From assembly GCF_014648315.1 (NCBI RefSeq), contig NZ_BMQW01000002.1, positions 434,001-498,000 on the forward strand: 64,000 nucleotides of DNA, read 5' to 3'. The position numbers were made by a program, and so were the translations under genes. The notes beneath the pieces were generated by a model. It was given only the letters and a program-made list of their open reading frames with translations. It did not search any database and had not been told where the DNA came from. The DNA is from Shewanella ulleungensis. GTDB taxonomy: Bacteria > Pseudomonadota > Gammaproteobacteria > Enterobacterales > Shewanellaceae. The first letter of the stretch is position 1. Each line of letters starts with the position of its first letter. Of the stretch, positions 1 through 11,549 are shown in pieces.

Positions 1-73
1 CGCCATTAGTAATAGTATAAAATAAATCGATTACGGATTGAATTTAGTTCAATGAATGTTAAGGGACGATACA

Positions 74-880
74 ATGAAACTATTTGCACTAACCTTATTA
101 GTATCAGCTTTATTGACGGGATGTGTTAATAACCAATCACCGACCGGACGTGGGCAAACATTGTTGTTTTCTGATGCACAAATGCAACAGATGGGGGCTC
201 AGTCGTTTGACACCATGAAGCAAAGTGAGAAAATCAGCCAAAATAAAGCCCAAACGGATTATGTCAATTGTGTTGCAAAGCGCATTGTTGCAGTACTGCC
301 TGATCAATCTCAACAATGGGATGTGGTATTGTTTGAATCCGATCAGGTCAATGCATTTGCTTTGCCTGGGGGTCATATTGGTGTGTACACCGGTTTGCTA
401 AAAGTGGCGAGTAATCAAGATCAACTTGCTACTGTTATGGGGCATGAAGTGGCTCATGTATTAGCCCAGCACGGTAACGAGCAAGTGTCACGCGCACAGC
501 TAACGGGTTTAGGTATGCAGGTGGCCGACGCTGCTATTGGTGTGTCAGGCGTAGCCAACAAAGACTTATATATGGCAGCTTTAGGATTAGGGGCAAATGT
601 GGGTATTATTTTACCTTTTGGCCGCAATCAGGAGTCAGAAGCTGATATCGTAGGATTAGAGTTAATGGCTAAGGCTGGCTTCAACCCTGCTCAGAGTATT
701 AGTTTATGGCAAAATATGGCTAAAGCAGGTGGCGCGCAAGGTCCAGAGTTACTTTCCACTCACCCATCTCATAGCCATCGTATTGAAGACTTACAAGCGG
801 CACAAAATCAAGTGATGCCGCTTTATACTCAGGCAAGAAAACAGTCTTTGACTGAGTGTAAAATTGCTCAAGTTAAATAG
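74..880 (+). CDS. M48 family metallopeptidase, outer-membrane lipoprotein (LoiP/YcaL-like)
   Basis: This predicted zinc metalloprotease of 268 residues probably acts in envelope protein quality control. The N-terminus is a lipoprotein signal ending in LLTGC, with the lipidated Cys at residue 17. The zinc motif HEVAH is at residues 124-128 and the third-ligand motif ESEAD at about 187-191, as in M48 peptidases. An in-frame start lies six codons upstream (base 56), but the ATG at 74 gives a clean signal peptide directly at its start. Length and layout match the E. coli LoiP/YcaL group of small lipoprotein proteases; which of these it corresponds to cannot be decided from sequence alone. It is followed by fklB after an 81-base gap and is probably transcribed separately. 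Confidence 0.9.
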   Translation: MKLFALTLLVSALLTGCVNNQSPTGRGQTLLFSDAQMQQMGAQSFDTMKQSEKISQNKAQTDYVNCVAKRIVAVLPDQSQQWDVVLFESDQVNAFALPGGHIGVYTGLLKVASNQDQLATVMGHEVAHVLAQHGNEQVSRAQLTGLGMQVADAAIGVSGVANKDLYMAALGLGANVGIILPFGRNQESEADIVGLELMAKAGFNPAQSISLWQNMAKAGGAQGPELLSTHPSHSHRIEDLQAAQNQVMPLYTQARKQSLTECKIAQVK

Positions 881-961
881 CACTTTTTGCCAACATGAGA
901 GTAGATTATTGTGATAAACTCTCGTGCGAATTTTTAATGAATTATTGAGAGAAACTTTATT

Positions 962-1579
962 ATGTCAGATTTGTTCAGCACTATGGAACAGCATGCAAGC
1001 TACGGTGTAGGTCGTCAAATGGGCGAGCAACTAGCAGCAAACTCTTTTGAAGGTATTGATATCCCTGCTGTCCAAGCTGGTCTTGCTGATGCATTTGCCG
1101 GTACAGAAAGCCAAGTAACAATGGAAGAGTTACAAGTTGCTTTTACTGAAATCAGCCGTCGTTTACAAGAAGCACAAGAAGCTGCCTCTGCAGCTGCTAC
1201 TGCTGAAGGTGATGCATTTTTAGCTGAAAACGCAAAGCGTGATGGCGTAACCGTGACTGAGTCTGGTCTTCAATATGAAGTATTAGTACAAGGTGATGGC
1301 GAAAAGCCAACATATGAGTCAACTGTGCGTACTCACTACCACGGTACTTTCCTTAACGGTGACGTATTCGACAGTTCAGTAACTCGTGGTCAACCTGCTG
1401 AGTTCCCTGTATCTGGTGTTATCGCCGGTTGGACTGAAGCTCTTCAGTTAATGCCTGTAGGAACTAAGCTTAAATTATATGTACCACATCACTTGGCTTA
1501 CGGTGAGCGTGGCGCGGGTGCTTCAATCCCGCCATACTCGGCTTTGGTTTTCGAAGTTGAGTTGTTAGATATTCTCTAG
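962..1579 (+). CDS. fklB: FKBP-type peptidyl-prolyl cis-trans isomerase FklB
   Basis: This is a 205-residue prolyl isomerase that assists protein folding. It lacks a signal peptide, so a cytoplasmic location is inferred. The N-terminal half is the helical dimerisation region of the Mip/FkpA/FklB group, with an Ala-rich stretch near residues 75-85. The C-terminal half (about 115-205) is the FKBP domain with the motifs HYHGTFLNGDVFDSS and YGERGAGASIPP. Length equals that of E. coli FklB (206). A strong intrinsic terminator follows the stop, so the gene ends its own unit upstream of dapB. Confidence 0.95.
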   Translation: MSDLFSTMEQHASYGVGRQMGEQLAANSFEGIDIPAVQAGLADAFAGTESQVTMEELQVAFTEISRRLQEAQEAASAAATAEGDAFLAENAKRDGVTVTESGLQYEVLVQGDGEKPTYESTVRTHYHGTFLNGDVFDSSVTRGQPAEFPVSGVIAGWTEALQLMPVGTKLKLYVPHHLAYGERGAGASIPPYSALVFEVELLDIL

Positions 1580-1585
1580 TCTATT

Positions 1586-2465
<880 letters not shown>

Positions 2466-2469
2466 CAAT

Positions 2470-2499
2470 AAAAAACACCATTTGTTGGTGTTTTTTTTT
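2470..2499 (+). terminator. Intrinsic terminator after dapB
   Basis: The stem AACACCA (2474-2480) pairs with TGGTGTT (2486-2492) and is followed by a run of T. It starts a few bases after the dapB stop. Confidence 0.9.
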
Positions 2500-2650
2500 G
2501 AAAACAATCCTGCATAATATAGACGTTATTACCTATTTCTTATATACTCGTCAGAATTTGTCAAAATTTCGTAATGACGCGGAAATTGGTATCTTAGTGA
2601 AAAATAAAAACACTTAATTTCAGTGGCTTGGCTCTTTTCTGGAGGTCGCG

Positions 2651-3796
2651 TTGACACAGTCTGCCTTACTCGTACTCGAAGACGGAACCGTATTCTCTGG
2701 CACATCAATTGGTGCTACCGGTGTTTCTGTTGGTGAAGTAGTATTTAATACTTCAATGACAGGCTACCAAGAGATTCTTACGGATCCTTCATATTCACGC
2801 CAAATAGTAACATTAACCTATCCTCACATCGGTAACACAGGTACCAATGATGAAGACACAGAATCGGATTCGGTTCATGCATGTGGCTTAATCATTCGTG
2901 ACTTACCGCTTATGGCGAGTAATTTCCGTAATACACAATCATTAAGCGATTATTTAAAAGCGAATAATGTGGTTGGTATCGCGGACATAGATACTCGCAA
3001 ACTAACTCGAATTTTGCGTGAAAAAGGTGCTCAAGCCGGTTGTATTATGGTGGGTGACCTAGACGAAGCAAAAGCCTTAGCGGAAGCAAAAGCGTTCCCA
3101 GGCTTAAAAGGCATGGATTTAGCGAAAGAAGTGACTACCGATAAAGCCTATCAATGGCGTAACGGTAGCTGGAAATTAGTCGGTGGTTTACCGTCTGATA
3201 CGCCAGAGTCTGAACTTAAATACAAAGTTGTAGCTTATGATTACGGCGTAAAACGCAATATTTTACGCATGCTGGTTGACCGTGGTTGCGATGTAACTGT
3301 TGTTCCGGCGAAAACATCTGCAGCAGAAGTACTGGCGATGAACCCTGATGGGGTCTTTTTGTCAAATGGTCCTGGCGACCCAGAGCCATGTGACTATGCA
3401 ATTGAAGCCATTCAACAGATTTTAAAAACTGATGTTCCGGTTTTTGGTATTTGTTTAGGTCATCAATTACTTGCATTAGCGTCTGGCGCGAAAACCTTAA
3501 AAATGAAATTTGGTCACCATGGTGCAAACCACCCGGTGAGCAACATTGAAAAAGGTAATGTGATGATTACCAGTCAAAACCACGGTTTTGCTGCTGATGA
3601 AAGTACATTACCTACCAATATTAAGGTGACTCACAAATCATTATTTGATGGTTCGCTTCAAGGTATTCACTTAACCGATAAACCTGCGTTTAGCTTCCAG
3701 GGACACCCTGAAGCAAGCCCTGGTCCAAATGATGCCGCACCGTTGTTCGATCATTTTATCGAGCTAATTGAACAATACCGTCAGCACACTAAGTAA
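2651..3796 (+). CDS. carA: Carbamoyl-phosphate synthase small (glutaminase) subunit
   Basis: CarA hydrolyses glutamine and channels ammonia to CarB, making carbamoyl phosphate for arginine and pyrimidine synthesis. The 381-residue protein has the N-terminal CarA domain and a C-terminal class I glutamine amidotransferase domain. The nucleophile is Cys268 in GICLGHQ and the His352/Glu354 pair is in QGHPEASPG. The start is TTG, set by a strong GGAGG at 2641-2645 with a spacing of 5. The 151 bases between the dapB terminator and carA must hold the promoter, but I could not identify convincing -35/-10 or ArgR/PurR boxes there. carB follows after 22 bases in the same operon. Confidence 0.97.
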   Translation: MTQSALLVLEDGTVFSGTSIGATGVSVGEVVFNTSMTGYQEILTDPSYSRQIVTLTYPHIGNTGTNDEDTESDSVHACGLIIRDLPLMASNFRNTQSLSDYLKANNVVGIADIDTRKLTRILREKGAQAGCIMVGDLDEAKALAEAKAFPGLKGMDLAKEVTTDKAYQWRNGSWKLVGGLPSDTPESELKYKVVAYDYGVKRNILRMLVDRGCDVTVVPAKTSAAEVLAMNPDGVFLSNGPGDPEPCDYAIEAIQQILKTDVPVFGICLGHQLLALASGAKTLKMKFGHHGANHPVSNIEKGNVMITSQNHGFAADESTLPTNIKVTHKSLFDGSLQGIHLTDKPAFSFQGHPEASPGPNDAAPLFDHFIELIEQYRQHTK

Positions 3797-3818
3797 TTAT
3801 CTGGGAGTAGACGACGCA

Positions 3819-6800
3819 ATGCCAAAACGTACAGATATTAAAAGTATTCTTATACTCGGTGCCGGCCCAATTGTTATTGGTCAGGCGTGTGAGTTTGACT
3901 ATTCAGGTGCGCAAGCCTGTAAAGCCCTTCGTGAAGAAGGCTACCGCGTTATTCTGGTGAACTCTAATCCAGCCACCATTATGACAGACCCTGAAATGGC
4001 CGATGCGACTTATATCGAGCCTATTCATTGGGAAGTAGTACGCAATATTATTGCTAAAGAGCGCCCAGACGCGATTCTACCAACCATGGGTGGACAAACA
4101 GCACTAAACTGCGCCTTGAAGCTTGAAGAAATGGGCGTCCTAAAAGAGTTCAACGTTGAAATGATTGGCGCAACGGCCGATGCAATTGATAAAGCAGAAG
4201 ACCGTAGCCGTTTTGACAAAGCAATGAAAGCTATTGGCTTAGACTGTCCGCGTGCAGGTATTGCACACAATATGGAAGAAGCTTATGGCGTATTAGACAT
4301 GGTGGGTTTCCCATGTATTATTCGCCCTTCTTTCACTATGGGTGGCAGCGGCGGTGGTATTGCTTACAACAAGGAAGAGTTTGAAGAGATTTGTTCTCAA
4401 GGCTTAGACTTGTCACCGACTAACGAATTATTGATTGATGAATCGTTAATTGGTTGGAAAGAATACGAAATGGAAGTGGTTCGTGACCGTAACGATAACT
4501 GTATTATCGTCTGTGCCATTGAAAACTTTGACCCAATGGGTGTGCACACCGGTGACTCTATTACCGTAGCTCCAGCACAAACATTGACCGACAAAGAATA
4601 CCAAATTATGCGAAACGCTTCGTTAGCCGTATTGCGCGAAATTGGTGTTGAAACGGGCGGTTCAAACGTCCAGTTTGGTATTTGTCCTAATACAGGCCGT
4701 ATGGTAATTATTGAGATGAACCCGCGTGTATCGCGCTCATCTGCACTTGCCTCTAAAGCCACTGGTTTCCCAATTGCAAAGATTGCCGCTAAGCTTGCTG
4801 TTGGTTTCACATTAGATGAACTCAGCAACGACATTACCGGTGGTAAAACTCCTGCTTCATTTGAGCCTGCCATTGATTATGTTGTGACTAAAGTGCCGCG
4901 CTTTAACTTTGAAAAGTTTGCTGGTGCTAATGATCGCTTGACCACACAGATGAAATCAGTGGGTGAAGTGATGGCAATAGGTCGTACATTCCAAGAATCA
5001 TTACAAAAAGCGCTTCGTGGTCTTGAAGTTGGCCGTAATGGCTTTGACTCAATCGTTGATTATAACTCTACTGAAGGTTTACAACGTATTCGTCATGAAT
5101 TAAAAGAGCCTGGCTGCGACCGTATTTGGTATATTGCTGATGCATTCCGTGCGGGTTTATCGCGCGATGAAATCTTCAAACTGACCAATATTGATCACTG
5201 GTTCTTAGTTCAAATTGAAGACCTTATTGCAGATGAAGCCAAAGTCGCTGAATTGGGCATGTCAGGTTTGAACGAAGACATTTTGCGTAAGTTAAAGCGT
5301 AAAGGTTTTGCTGATGCACGTCTTGCTGATGTATTAGGTGTTAGCGACGCAGAAGTGCGTAAATTACGTCATCGTTATGAAATTTTCCCAGTATATAAGC
5401 GTGTTGATACTTGTGCTGCTGAATTTTCAACTGACACTGCTTACATGTATTCAACGTACGAAGACGAATGTGAAGCCAACCCATCAAACCGTGACAAAAT
5501 CATGGTGTTAGGTGGTGGTCCAAACCGTATTGGCCAGGGTATTGAGTTTGATTATTGCTGTGTGCATGCAGCACTAGCATTACGTGAAGACGGCTACGAA
5601 ACCATTATGGTTAACTGTAACCCTGAAACCGTATCAACCGATTACGATACATCTGACCGTCTATACTTTGAGCCGGTCACGTTGGAAGATGTGTTAGAAA
5701 TCGTCCGTATCGAAAAGCCAAAAGGCGTAATTGTGCAATACGGTGGTCAAACGCCATTGAAACTTGCTCGTGCGCTTGAAGCCGCTGGCGTACCGATTAT
5801 AGGTACCAGCCCTGATGCCATTGACCGTGCAGAAGATCGTGAGCGTTTCCAACAAGCGATTCAGCGTCTAAACATGAAGCAACCACAAAATGCGACAGTG
5901 ACTACTGTTGAAAGTGCTGTGATTGAAGCTGAGAAAATTGGTTATCCGTTAGTGGTTCGTCCATCATATGTATTGGGCGGTCGTGCGATGGAAATCGTTT
6001 ATGACCAACAAGACTTGCTTCGTTACTTCAATGAAGCTGTTAAAGTGTCTAACGCATCACCTGTGTTGCTCGACCACTTCTTAGACGACGCTATTGAAGT
6101 CGATATTGATGCTGTATGCGATGGTGAGACTGTTGTAGTTGGTGCCATTATGGAACACATTGAGCAAGCTGGGGTTCACTCAGGTGACTCTGGTTGTTCA
6201 TTACCGCCTTACACATTAAGTGCCGAAATTCAGGCTAGAATGCGTGATCAAGTGACAAAGCTTGCTTTTGAACTCGGCGTAGTGGGCTTAATGAACGTAC
6301 AGTTCGCCGTGAAAGATAATGAAATCTATATGATTGAAGTTAATCCTCGCGCCGCGCGTACTGTGCCATTTGTATCAAAAGCCACAGGCGTGCCTCTAGC
6401 TAAAATTGCAGCACGTGTTATGGCAGGTCAAAGCCTAAAAGCACAAAACTTTACTAAAGAAGTGATTCCACCTTACTTCTCGGTTAAAGAAGTAGTGTTG
6501 CCGTTTAATAAGTTCCCGGGTGTTGATCCATTGCTTGGTCCAGAAATGCGCTCTACGGGTGAAGTGATGGGCGTGGGCGAGACCTTTGCTGAAGCTTACG
6601 CAAAAGCACAGCTTGGTGCGACATCAGAAGTGCCTAAGTCAGGCCGCGCGTTATTATCTGTGCGTAACAGTGATAAAAAACGTGTATCAGACTTAGCTGC
6701 GAAGCTTATTGAATTAGGTTACGAAATTGATGCAACTCACGGCACCGCTATTATCTTAGGCGAAGCAGGGATTAACCCTCGCTTAGTGAATAAGGTACAT

Positions 6801-7040
6801 GAAGGGCGTCCGCACATTTTGGACCGTATCAAAAATGGTGAATATACCTATATTGTGAATACAACAGAAGGTCGTCAAGCTATTGAAGACTCTCGTCAAA
6901 TTCGCCGTGGTGCATTACGCTACAAAGTGAATTATACGACAACGCTAAATGCTGCTTTTGCCACATGCCTTGCGCATGCTGCAGATGACCGGGTTAAAGT
7001 GAATTCATTACAAGAGCTACATAAGCGAATTGTAGGCTAA
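3819..7040 (+). CDS. carB: Carbamoyl-phosphate synthase large subunit
   Basis: CarB is the synthetase subunit that makes carbamoyl phosphate from bicarbonate, ATP and the ammonia delivered by CarA. The 1073 residues equal the E. coli length. It shows the internal duplication typical of the family: two carboxyphosphate/carbamate halves, each with an ATP-grasp fold, for example [12 protein letters not shown] in the first half and [11 protein letters not shown] in the second. A C-terminal MGS-like allosteric domain occupies about residues 935-1073. The ATG at 3819 has GGGAG at 3803-3807 and opens with [18 protein letters not shown], as in the family. An in-frame start at 3768 would overlap carA and is rejected. 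A terminator follows. Confidence 0.98.
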   Translation: MPKRTDIKSILILGAGPIVIGQACEFDYSGAQACKALREEGYRVILVNSNPATIMTDPEMADATYIEPIHWEVVRNIIAKERPDAILPTMGGQTALNCALKLEEMGVLKEFNVEMIGATADAIDKAEDRSRFDKAMKAIGLDCPRAGIAHNMEEAYGVLDMVGFPCIIRPSFTMGGSGGGIAYNKEEFEEICSQGLDLSPTNELLIDESLIGWKEYEMEVVRDRNDNCIIVCAIENFDPMGVHTGDSITVAPAQTLTDKEYQIMRNASLAVLREIGVETGGSNVQFGICPNTGRMVIIEMNPRVSRSSALASKATGFPIAKIAAKLAVGFTLDELSNDITGGKTPASFEPAIDYVVTKVPRFNFEKFAGANDRLTTQMKSVGEVMAIGRTFQESLQKALRGLEVGRNGFDSIVDYNSTEGLQRIRHELKEPGCDRIWYIADAFRAGLSRDEIFKLTNIDHWFLVQIEDLIADEAKVAELGMSGLNEDILRKLKRKGFADARLADVLGVSDAEVRKLRHRYEIFPVYKRVDTCAAEFSTDTAYMYSTYEDECEANPSNRDKIMVLGGGPNRIGQGIEFDYCCVHAALALREDGYETIMVNCNPETVSTDYDTSDRLYFEPVTLEDVLEIVRIEKPKGVIVQYGGQTPLKLARALEAAGVPIIGTSPDAIDRAEDRERFQQAIQRLNMKQPQNATVTTVESAVIEAEKIGYPLVVRPSYVLGGRAMEIVYDQQDLLRYFNEAVKVSNASPVLLDHFLDDAIEVDIDAVCDGETVVVGAIMEHIEQAGVHSGDSGCSLPPYTLSAEIQARMRDQVTKLAFELGVVGLMNVQFAVKDNEIYMIEVNPRAARTVPFVSKATGVPLAKIAARVMAGQSLKAQNFTKEVIPPYFSVKEVVLPFNKFPGVDPLLGPEMRSTGEVMGVGETFAEAYAKAQLGATSEVPKSGRALLSVRNSDKKRVSDLAAKLIELGYEIDATHGTAIILGEAGINPRLVNKVHEGRPHILDRIKNGEYTYIVNTTEGRQAIEDSRQIRRGALRYKVNYTTTLNAAFATCLAHAADDRVKVNSLQELHKRIVG

Positions 7041-7056
7041 ATCATATCGCGTTAAT

Positions 7057-7085
7057 AAAAGGTCGCCATATGGCGACCTTTTTTA
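7057..7085 (+). terminator. Intrinsic terminator after carB
   Basis: AAAGGTCGCCATATGGCGACCTTT is a near-perfect palindrome ending in a T run. It closes the carAB operon. Confidence 0.92.
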
Positions 7086-7267
7086 TGACATTTTGATGTT
7101 GGATGACTAGCAAGTCTTTAAAAGCTTAGGTAAGCTATCATTAATCATCGAAGAGATGCATCCCAAAGACGCAGCCAAACTCGATTGCGTACTTCCAATA
7201 GAATTTTTACTGTGTTGACTTTTCGTCAGCACGGGATGCTTTTGTTTTTAAAGGAGACAAAGACATT

Positions 7268-7744
7268 ATGAGTAAGGTCCCAATGACAGTTGTTGGCGCA
7301 GACTTATTGCGTAAAGAGCTGGAAATTTTAAAATTTGATCGTCGACCAAAAATTACTGAAGCCATTGCATCAGCTCGTGAGTTAGGCGATTTAAAAGAAA
7401 ATGCTGAATATCACGCCGCTCGTGAAGAGCAAGGTATTTGTGAAGCGCGTATTCGTGATATTGAAGGCAAGCTTTCTAATGCACAAATCATTGATGTGCA
7501 GACCCTACAAAATACCGGACGTGTTATTTTTGGTACTACGGTAACAATTTTAAACATCGATACAGATGCTGAAATGACTTACCGTATCGTCGGTGATGAC
7601 GAAGCAGACATTAAACAAAATCTTATTTCAGTTAACTCGCCTATTGCTCGTGGATTAATTGGTAAAAGTGAAGGTGATGAAGTGTCTATTACCACACCAG
7701 GCGGTTTGACTGACTACGAAATTATATCCGTTAAATATATCTAG
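7268..7744 (+). CDS. greA: Transcription elongation factor GreA
   Basis: GreA stimulates the intrinsic RNA cleavage of backtracked RNA polymerase. The 158 residues match the family length. The N-terminal coiled coil (about 1-75) carries the acidic tip [15 protein letters not shown] with its conserved D and E pair, and the C-terminal FKBP-like domain ends in [20 protein letters not shown] at 7251-7256 precedes the ATG. A terminator follows, so the gene is probably monocistronic. Confidence 0.98.
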   Translation: MSKVPMTVVGADLLRKELEILKFDRRPKITEAIASARELGDLKENAEYHAAREEQGICEARIRDIEGKLSNAQIIDVQTLQNTGRVIFGTTVTILNIDTDAEMTYRIVGDDEADIKQNLISVNSPIARGLIGKSEGDEVSITTPGGLTDYEIISVKYI

Positions 7745-7804
7745 GTCACATTGTGGTTTGTCGTTTAGACAAATTGGTGTACTGATAATATTCTGTCATT
7801 GATT

Positions 7805-7837
7805 AAAAACACTTACTGCTCACAGTAAGTGTTTTTT
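7805..7837 (+). terminator. Intrinsic terminator after greA
   Basis: The stem AACACTTACTG (7808-7818) and CAGTAAGTGTT (7823-7833) encloses a CTCA loop and is followed by T residues. Confidence 0.92.
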
Positions 7838-7992
7838 GTTGTTACATGTATAAGAATTCATTTGCGTATTAACTACGGTATCGCTAATATCGGGCTTCTT
7901 TACATTATCGTTACATATCGATTGTTTTATCGCTTGAAAACAACAGATAGTTTAATGAAAATGTACATCTAGGCTAATGCGTTAAGGTATAA

Positions 7993-8589
7993 ATGACGTT
8001 TCCTTGGGCTCGTATATTATTGATGTTACTTATTGTGGGGTTGGGGTCACTCTTCCTTATCAATAGTCGTGTCTTAATAATGTCGACGGCTCAACTCAGT
8101 ACACCGCAATTTAATACCGTTTTATTGAGTGATTGTGTGGTAACACCCTCACTAAATTTGGCTAATTGCGATTTGCCTACTGTAGTTAATCAGGTAAATG
8201 TTGTTGATAGTTTTAACGCCGATATCACTGCAAATAATGTTGTGATAAATCCACGCTTAATTGATATAAAAACAACATTATTAGGCTATGTTGGTGTCGA
8301 TAGTGTGAATCCTGATATCAATTCGCAACCGACTCCAAATGACATCCATTATGTACCGACATACTCTGCGCGTTACATAAATCTTGCTCAGCATCAATCT
8401 GATGAAGTTAACCCCAATTATCTACTAGCCTATGAGTTTGTTTCCCCGCCAGTCCCGAGCTTGGAAATCGGCTATCAAATTAACTTCAGTCCACAATTAG
8501 ACTGGGTATTATCAGCAACATCAGGCCCTTCACGTATTTCCGCTTGGAAAGAATCAAACTTACTCTTTGTATACGCTCATACCTGCTAA
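7993..8589 (+). CDS. Unknown membrane-anchored or exported protein upstream of secD
   Basis: I do not recognise this 198-residue protein. It begins with a short basic/hydrophobic segment (residues about 6-30, WARILLMLLIVGLGSLFLI) that would be an uncleaved signal anchor or a signal peptide. The rest is polar, low in charge, and rich in Asn, Val, Ser and Thr, as is common for periplasmic domains. It has Cys residues near 48 and 59 and a Cys at the extreme C-terminus. AAGG at 7984-7987 precedes the ATG. The gene sits between greA and secD on the same strand, 140 bases before the secD start, so co-transcription with secDF is possible but not shown. Confidence 0.6.
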   Translation: MTFPWARILLMLLIVGLGSLFLINSRVLIMSTAQLSTPQFNTVLLSDCVVTPSLNLANCDLPTVVNQVNVVDSFNADITANNVVINPRLIDIKTTLLGYVGVDSVNPDINSQPTPNDIHYVPTYSARYINLAQHQSDEVNPNYLLAYEFVSPPVPSLEIGYQINFSPQLDWVLSATSGPSRISAWKESNLLFVYAHTC

Positions 8590-8729
8590 CTAACGCTTCT
8601 TTGACTATCCATTCTATTAGTTCAGCTAATGGATTCATTGTGAACAACAGATAACTGCTTTAAGCATTTTATCGTTCGCTATGCATTTTTATCGTGGCCA
8701 TTGGTCGCGGTGTAGTGAGAGTGAGTGTT

Positions 8730-10553
8730 ATGACATCAATATCAAAAAATAAACCTGTAAATCAGCAATTCAATAAATACTCACAGTGGAAATACTGGGT
8801 ACTTATTGCCACGTTAATCATATTGTTTCTAAGTGCTCTGCCATCTTGGTATGGCGAAGATGCAGCTGTACAGTTATCGACCAAAGCACCTAATGCTATT
8901 TCGTCTGAACAAGTGTATCAAGCATTAAGTCACGCTGGCATTAGCAGTAAACGAATCGATCAACAGCAACAAAATGTATTGGTTGTGTTACAACAAGCCG
9001 ATCAGCAAACCCATGCAAAAAACATCTTGTCAGCAGCATTTAAAGAAGACGCACAAGTTACGCTAGCCTTAGCTCCAGCAGCACCGAATTGGTTGTTGAA
9101 CATGGGTTTTGAACCCATCAAATTAGGTTTGGATTTGCGTGGGGGAGTGCAGTTTTTACTCGATGTTGACCTAGATTTAGTTTTTCGAAATCAGGCCGTT
9201 ATGGTCAGCGATTCGGTAAAGCAATTTGTGCGAGAGCAACATATTAGTGGCGTTTTGGTTCGCCAGGACAGCGGCGCTGAAGTGACTATTGAAACATCAC
9301 AACAAGAGGCTAGGGGGCAGGTTCGCCAATTTATTATTCAACAATATCCCTTATGGCAAGTTATTGGCAGCCAAGACACGCTTGTTGTTTCATTAAGTGA
9401 AAATGAGCAAGTTAAGCTGACTAATCTTACGGTACAACAAAACCTACAAATTATGCGCAGCCGAATCGAAGAGCTAGGTATTACAGAAGCTTTAGTGCAA
9501 CGCCAAGGTGAAAATCGTATTCGCATCGAGTTACCTGGCGTGCAAGACCCCGCAACGGCTAAGAATGTCATTGGTGCTACAGCGAGCTTAGCATTTTACC
9601 CTGTAGCTGAGACGGGGTCGGTTAATGCAATAGTGCTTAAAGATGAAAGTGGCCAAGCTGTTTATGTCGCTCGAAAACCTGTATTAGGTGGCGATCACAT
9701 TGTTGATGCTCGAGCCGCTGTTGGCGACTTTGGCATGTCGAAAGTGAATATCAGTCTAGACTCGGCCGGTGGTAAGTTGATGTCTGATTTTTCACGCGAC
9801 AATATCGGTAAGCCTATGGCGACAGCATATAGTGAATATAGTCGTAATGATAAAGGTCAAGCACAGCAAACTACTCAAATCATTAGTGTTGCGACGATTC
9901 AAAGTCAGCTAGGTAGTAAATTTGAGATAACAGGTGCGGGAACGCATCAAGAGGCGCAACAATTAGCGCTATTACTTCGAGCGGGTTCAATGACGGCACC
10001 GGTTACAATAGTAGAAGAGCGCACAATTGGACCAAGCTTAGGTGCCGAAAATATTGTAAATGGCTTTGCAGCACTGGCATTGGGAATGGCGGTGACGTTG
10101 TTATTTATGGCGTGTTGGTATCGTCGTTTAGGTTGGGTTGCAAATGTTGCATTGATTGCCAATATGGTGATGTTGTTTGGTTTACTGGCACTTATTCCTG
10201 GCGCTGTGCTGACTTTGCCAGGCATCGCTGGGTTAGTGCTTACTGTCGGTATGGCTGTTGATACTAACGTGCTTATTTTTGAACGTATTAAAGATAAGTT
10301 AGCGGAAGGAAGAAGTTTTGCGAGTGCAATTGACCTAGGTTTTGATAGTGCATTTTCAACCATTATTGACGCTAATTTTACCACAATGATTACTGCAGTG
10401 GTGCTATTTTCAATTGGTAATGGCCCTATTCAAGGTTTTGCATTAACGCTTGGGTTAGGTTTATTAACCAGTATGTTTACTGGCATTTTTGCCTCTCGTG
10501 CAATCATCAATTTAGTTTATGGCCGTGACACTCGCCGCGCGATTAAGGTGTAA
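8730..10553 (+). CDS. secD: Protein translocase subunit SecD (stand-alone copy)
   Basis: SecD, with SecF, uses the proton motive force to help SecYEG-exported proteins leave the translocon on the periplasmic side. The 607-residue protein has one N-terminal membrane helix (about 20-42), a large periplasmic region containing the conserved LGLDLRGGVQF motif, and a C-terminal block of five membrane helices with GMAVDTNVLIFERIKDKL. The ATG at 8730 fits the family better than an upstream GTG at 8694; ribosome-binding signals are weak for both. secF follows after 3 bases. yajC and tgt, the usual neighbours of the housekeeping secDF, are absent, and the N-terminal periplasmic part is divergent from E. 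coli SecD, so this is probably a second, paralogous pair. Confidence 0.93.
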   Translation: MTSISKNKPVNQQFNKYSQWKYWVLIATLIILFLSALPSWYGEDAAVQLSTKAPNAISSEQVYQALSHAGISSKRIDQQQQNVLVVLQQADQQTHAKNILSAAFKEDAQVTLALAPAAPNWLLNMGFEPIKLGLDLRGGVQFLLDVDLDLVFRNQAVMVSDSVKQFVREQHISGVLVRQDSGAEVTIETSQQEARGQVRQFIIQQYPLWQVIGSQDTLVVSLSENEQVKLTNLTVQQNLQIMRSRIEELGITEALVQRQGENRIRIELPGVQDPATAKNVIGATASLAFYPVAETGSVNAIVLKDESGQAVYVARKPVLGGDHIVDARAAVGDFGMSKVNISLDSAGGKLMSDFSRDNIGKPMATAYSEYSRNDKGQAQQTTQIISVATIQSQLGSKFEITGAGTHQEAQQLALLLRAGSMTAPVTIVEERTIGPSLGAENIVNGFAALALGMAVTLLFMACWYRRLGWVANVALIANMVMLFGLLALIPGAVLTLPGIAGLVLTVGMAVDTNVLIFERIKDKLAEGRSFASAIDLGFDSAFSTIIDANFTTMITAVVLFSIGNGPIQGFALTLGLGLLTSMFTGIFASRAIINLVYGRDTRRAIKV

Positions 10554-10556
10554 CCA

Positions 10557-11480
10557 ATGAATTCAAAACAAATCAACAACTCATCACAATCTTTGCGCTA
10601 TTTAACCAAATGGCGTTATGCATCAAGTTTGATATCGGTAGTATTGATGTTGTTATCTTTAAGCGTTATTGGCGTAAAAGGGTTTAATTGGGGCTTAGAC
10701 TTTACCGGCGGAGTTGTCACCGAAATTCTGATTGATCAGCACATTACCGCTAGCGAAATTCAACCGTTAATGACCGCAGCTTACCAACAAGATGTGAGTG
10801 TGATTTCGGCCAGTGAGCCAGGACGTTGGGTTTTGCGTTATGCTAATATCCCGGATGAAAATCAACGCCCTGAATTACAGCAAGTCTTAGCTCCTTTAGC
10901 GTCTAATTTGACTGTACTGAATAGTAGTATTGTGGGTCCGCAAGTAGGCCAAGAGTTAGTTGAGCAAGGAGGATTAGCTTTAGTGGTCGCGATGCTCTGT
11001 ATTATGGGGTACTTAAGTTACCGATTTGAATGGCGCTTAGCTTCAGGGGCGCTGTTTGCACTAGTTCATGATGTTGTGTTTGTGCTAGCCTTTTTTGCAT
11101 TAAGCCAAATGGAATTTAACTTAACAGTGCTTGCTGCCATTTTGGCTATATTAGGGTATTCGCTTAATGACTCAATTATTATTGCCGATAGGGTGCGAGA
11201 ACAGTTAGTGGCAAAACCCAAATGGAATACCACTGATATTAATAATTTAGCCGTTAGGTCTACGTTTTCTCGTACTATGGTGACATCTGGAACAACGTTA
11301 CTAACCGTCGTCGCTTTGTGGATTATGGGTGGTGCGCCTCTTGAGGGGTTTTCTATTGCAATGTTTATTGGCATTTTAACCGGGACATGGTCTTCAATTT
11401 CTGTTGGAGCAACATTGCCTGAGTTTTTAGGATTAAAAACTGAGCATTATCTGATTACACCGTTACCTGATACGCCATAA
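10557..11480 (+). CDS. secF: Protein translocase subunit SecF (stand-alone copy)
   Basis: This is the partner of the preceding SecD, 307 residues. It has an N-terminal membrane helix (about 20-40), the SecF motif WGLDFTGG just after it, a short periplasmic domain, and five C-terminal helices with SLNDSIIIADRVREQ. That motif differs from the common SLNDTVVVFDRIRE in several positions, which supports a paralogous set. It starts 3 bases after the secD stop and is translationally coupled or nearly so. A bidirectional terminator separates it from convergent yhbY. Confidence 0.94.
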   Translation: MNSKQINNSSQSLRYLTKWRYASSLISVVLMLLSLSVIGVKGFNWGLDFTGGVVTEILIDQHITASEIQPLMTAAYQQDVSVISASEPGRWVLRYANIPDENQRPELQQVLAPLASNLTVLNSSIVGPQVGQELVEQGGLALVVAMLCIMGYLSYRFEWRLASGALFALVHDVVFVLAFFALSQMEFNLTVLAAILAILGYSLNDSIIIADRVREQLVAKPKWNTTDINNLAVRSTFSRTMVTSGTTLLTVVALWIMGGAPLEGFSIAMFIGILTGTWSSISVGATLPEFLGLKTEHYLITPLPDTP

Positions 11481-11504
11481 AAAATTCGATTAATTATGTT
11501 TCAT

Positions 11505-11534
11505 AAAAAAGCCGCTGAAATCAGCGGCTTTTTT
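11505..11534. terminator. Bidirectional terminator between secF and yhbY
   Basis: AAAAAAGCCGCTGA and TCAGCGGCTTTTTT form a symmetric hairpin with A residues on one side and T residues on the other. It can serve secF on the plus strand and yhbY on the minus strand. Confidence 0.93.
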
Positions 11535-11549
11535 ACAACGAATGTTTTA

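Noticed and set aside
2500..2650. ArgR/PurR boxes upstream of carA
   Set aside because: Regulation of carAB by arginine and purines is known in E. coli, but I could not find a convincing match to either box here.
4397..4873. 158-codon open frame on the minus strand inside carB
   Set aside because: It is fully inside carB, which has strong family motifs on the plus strand, and its product is low in complexity with no recognisable motif. It is a shadow of carB codon usage.
9947..10384. 145-codon minus-strand frame within secD
   Set aside because: It mirrors the hydrophobic secD C-terminus, has no ribosome-binding site and no family resemblance.
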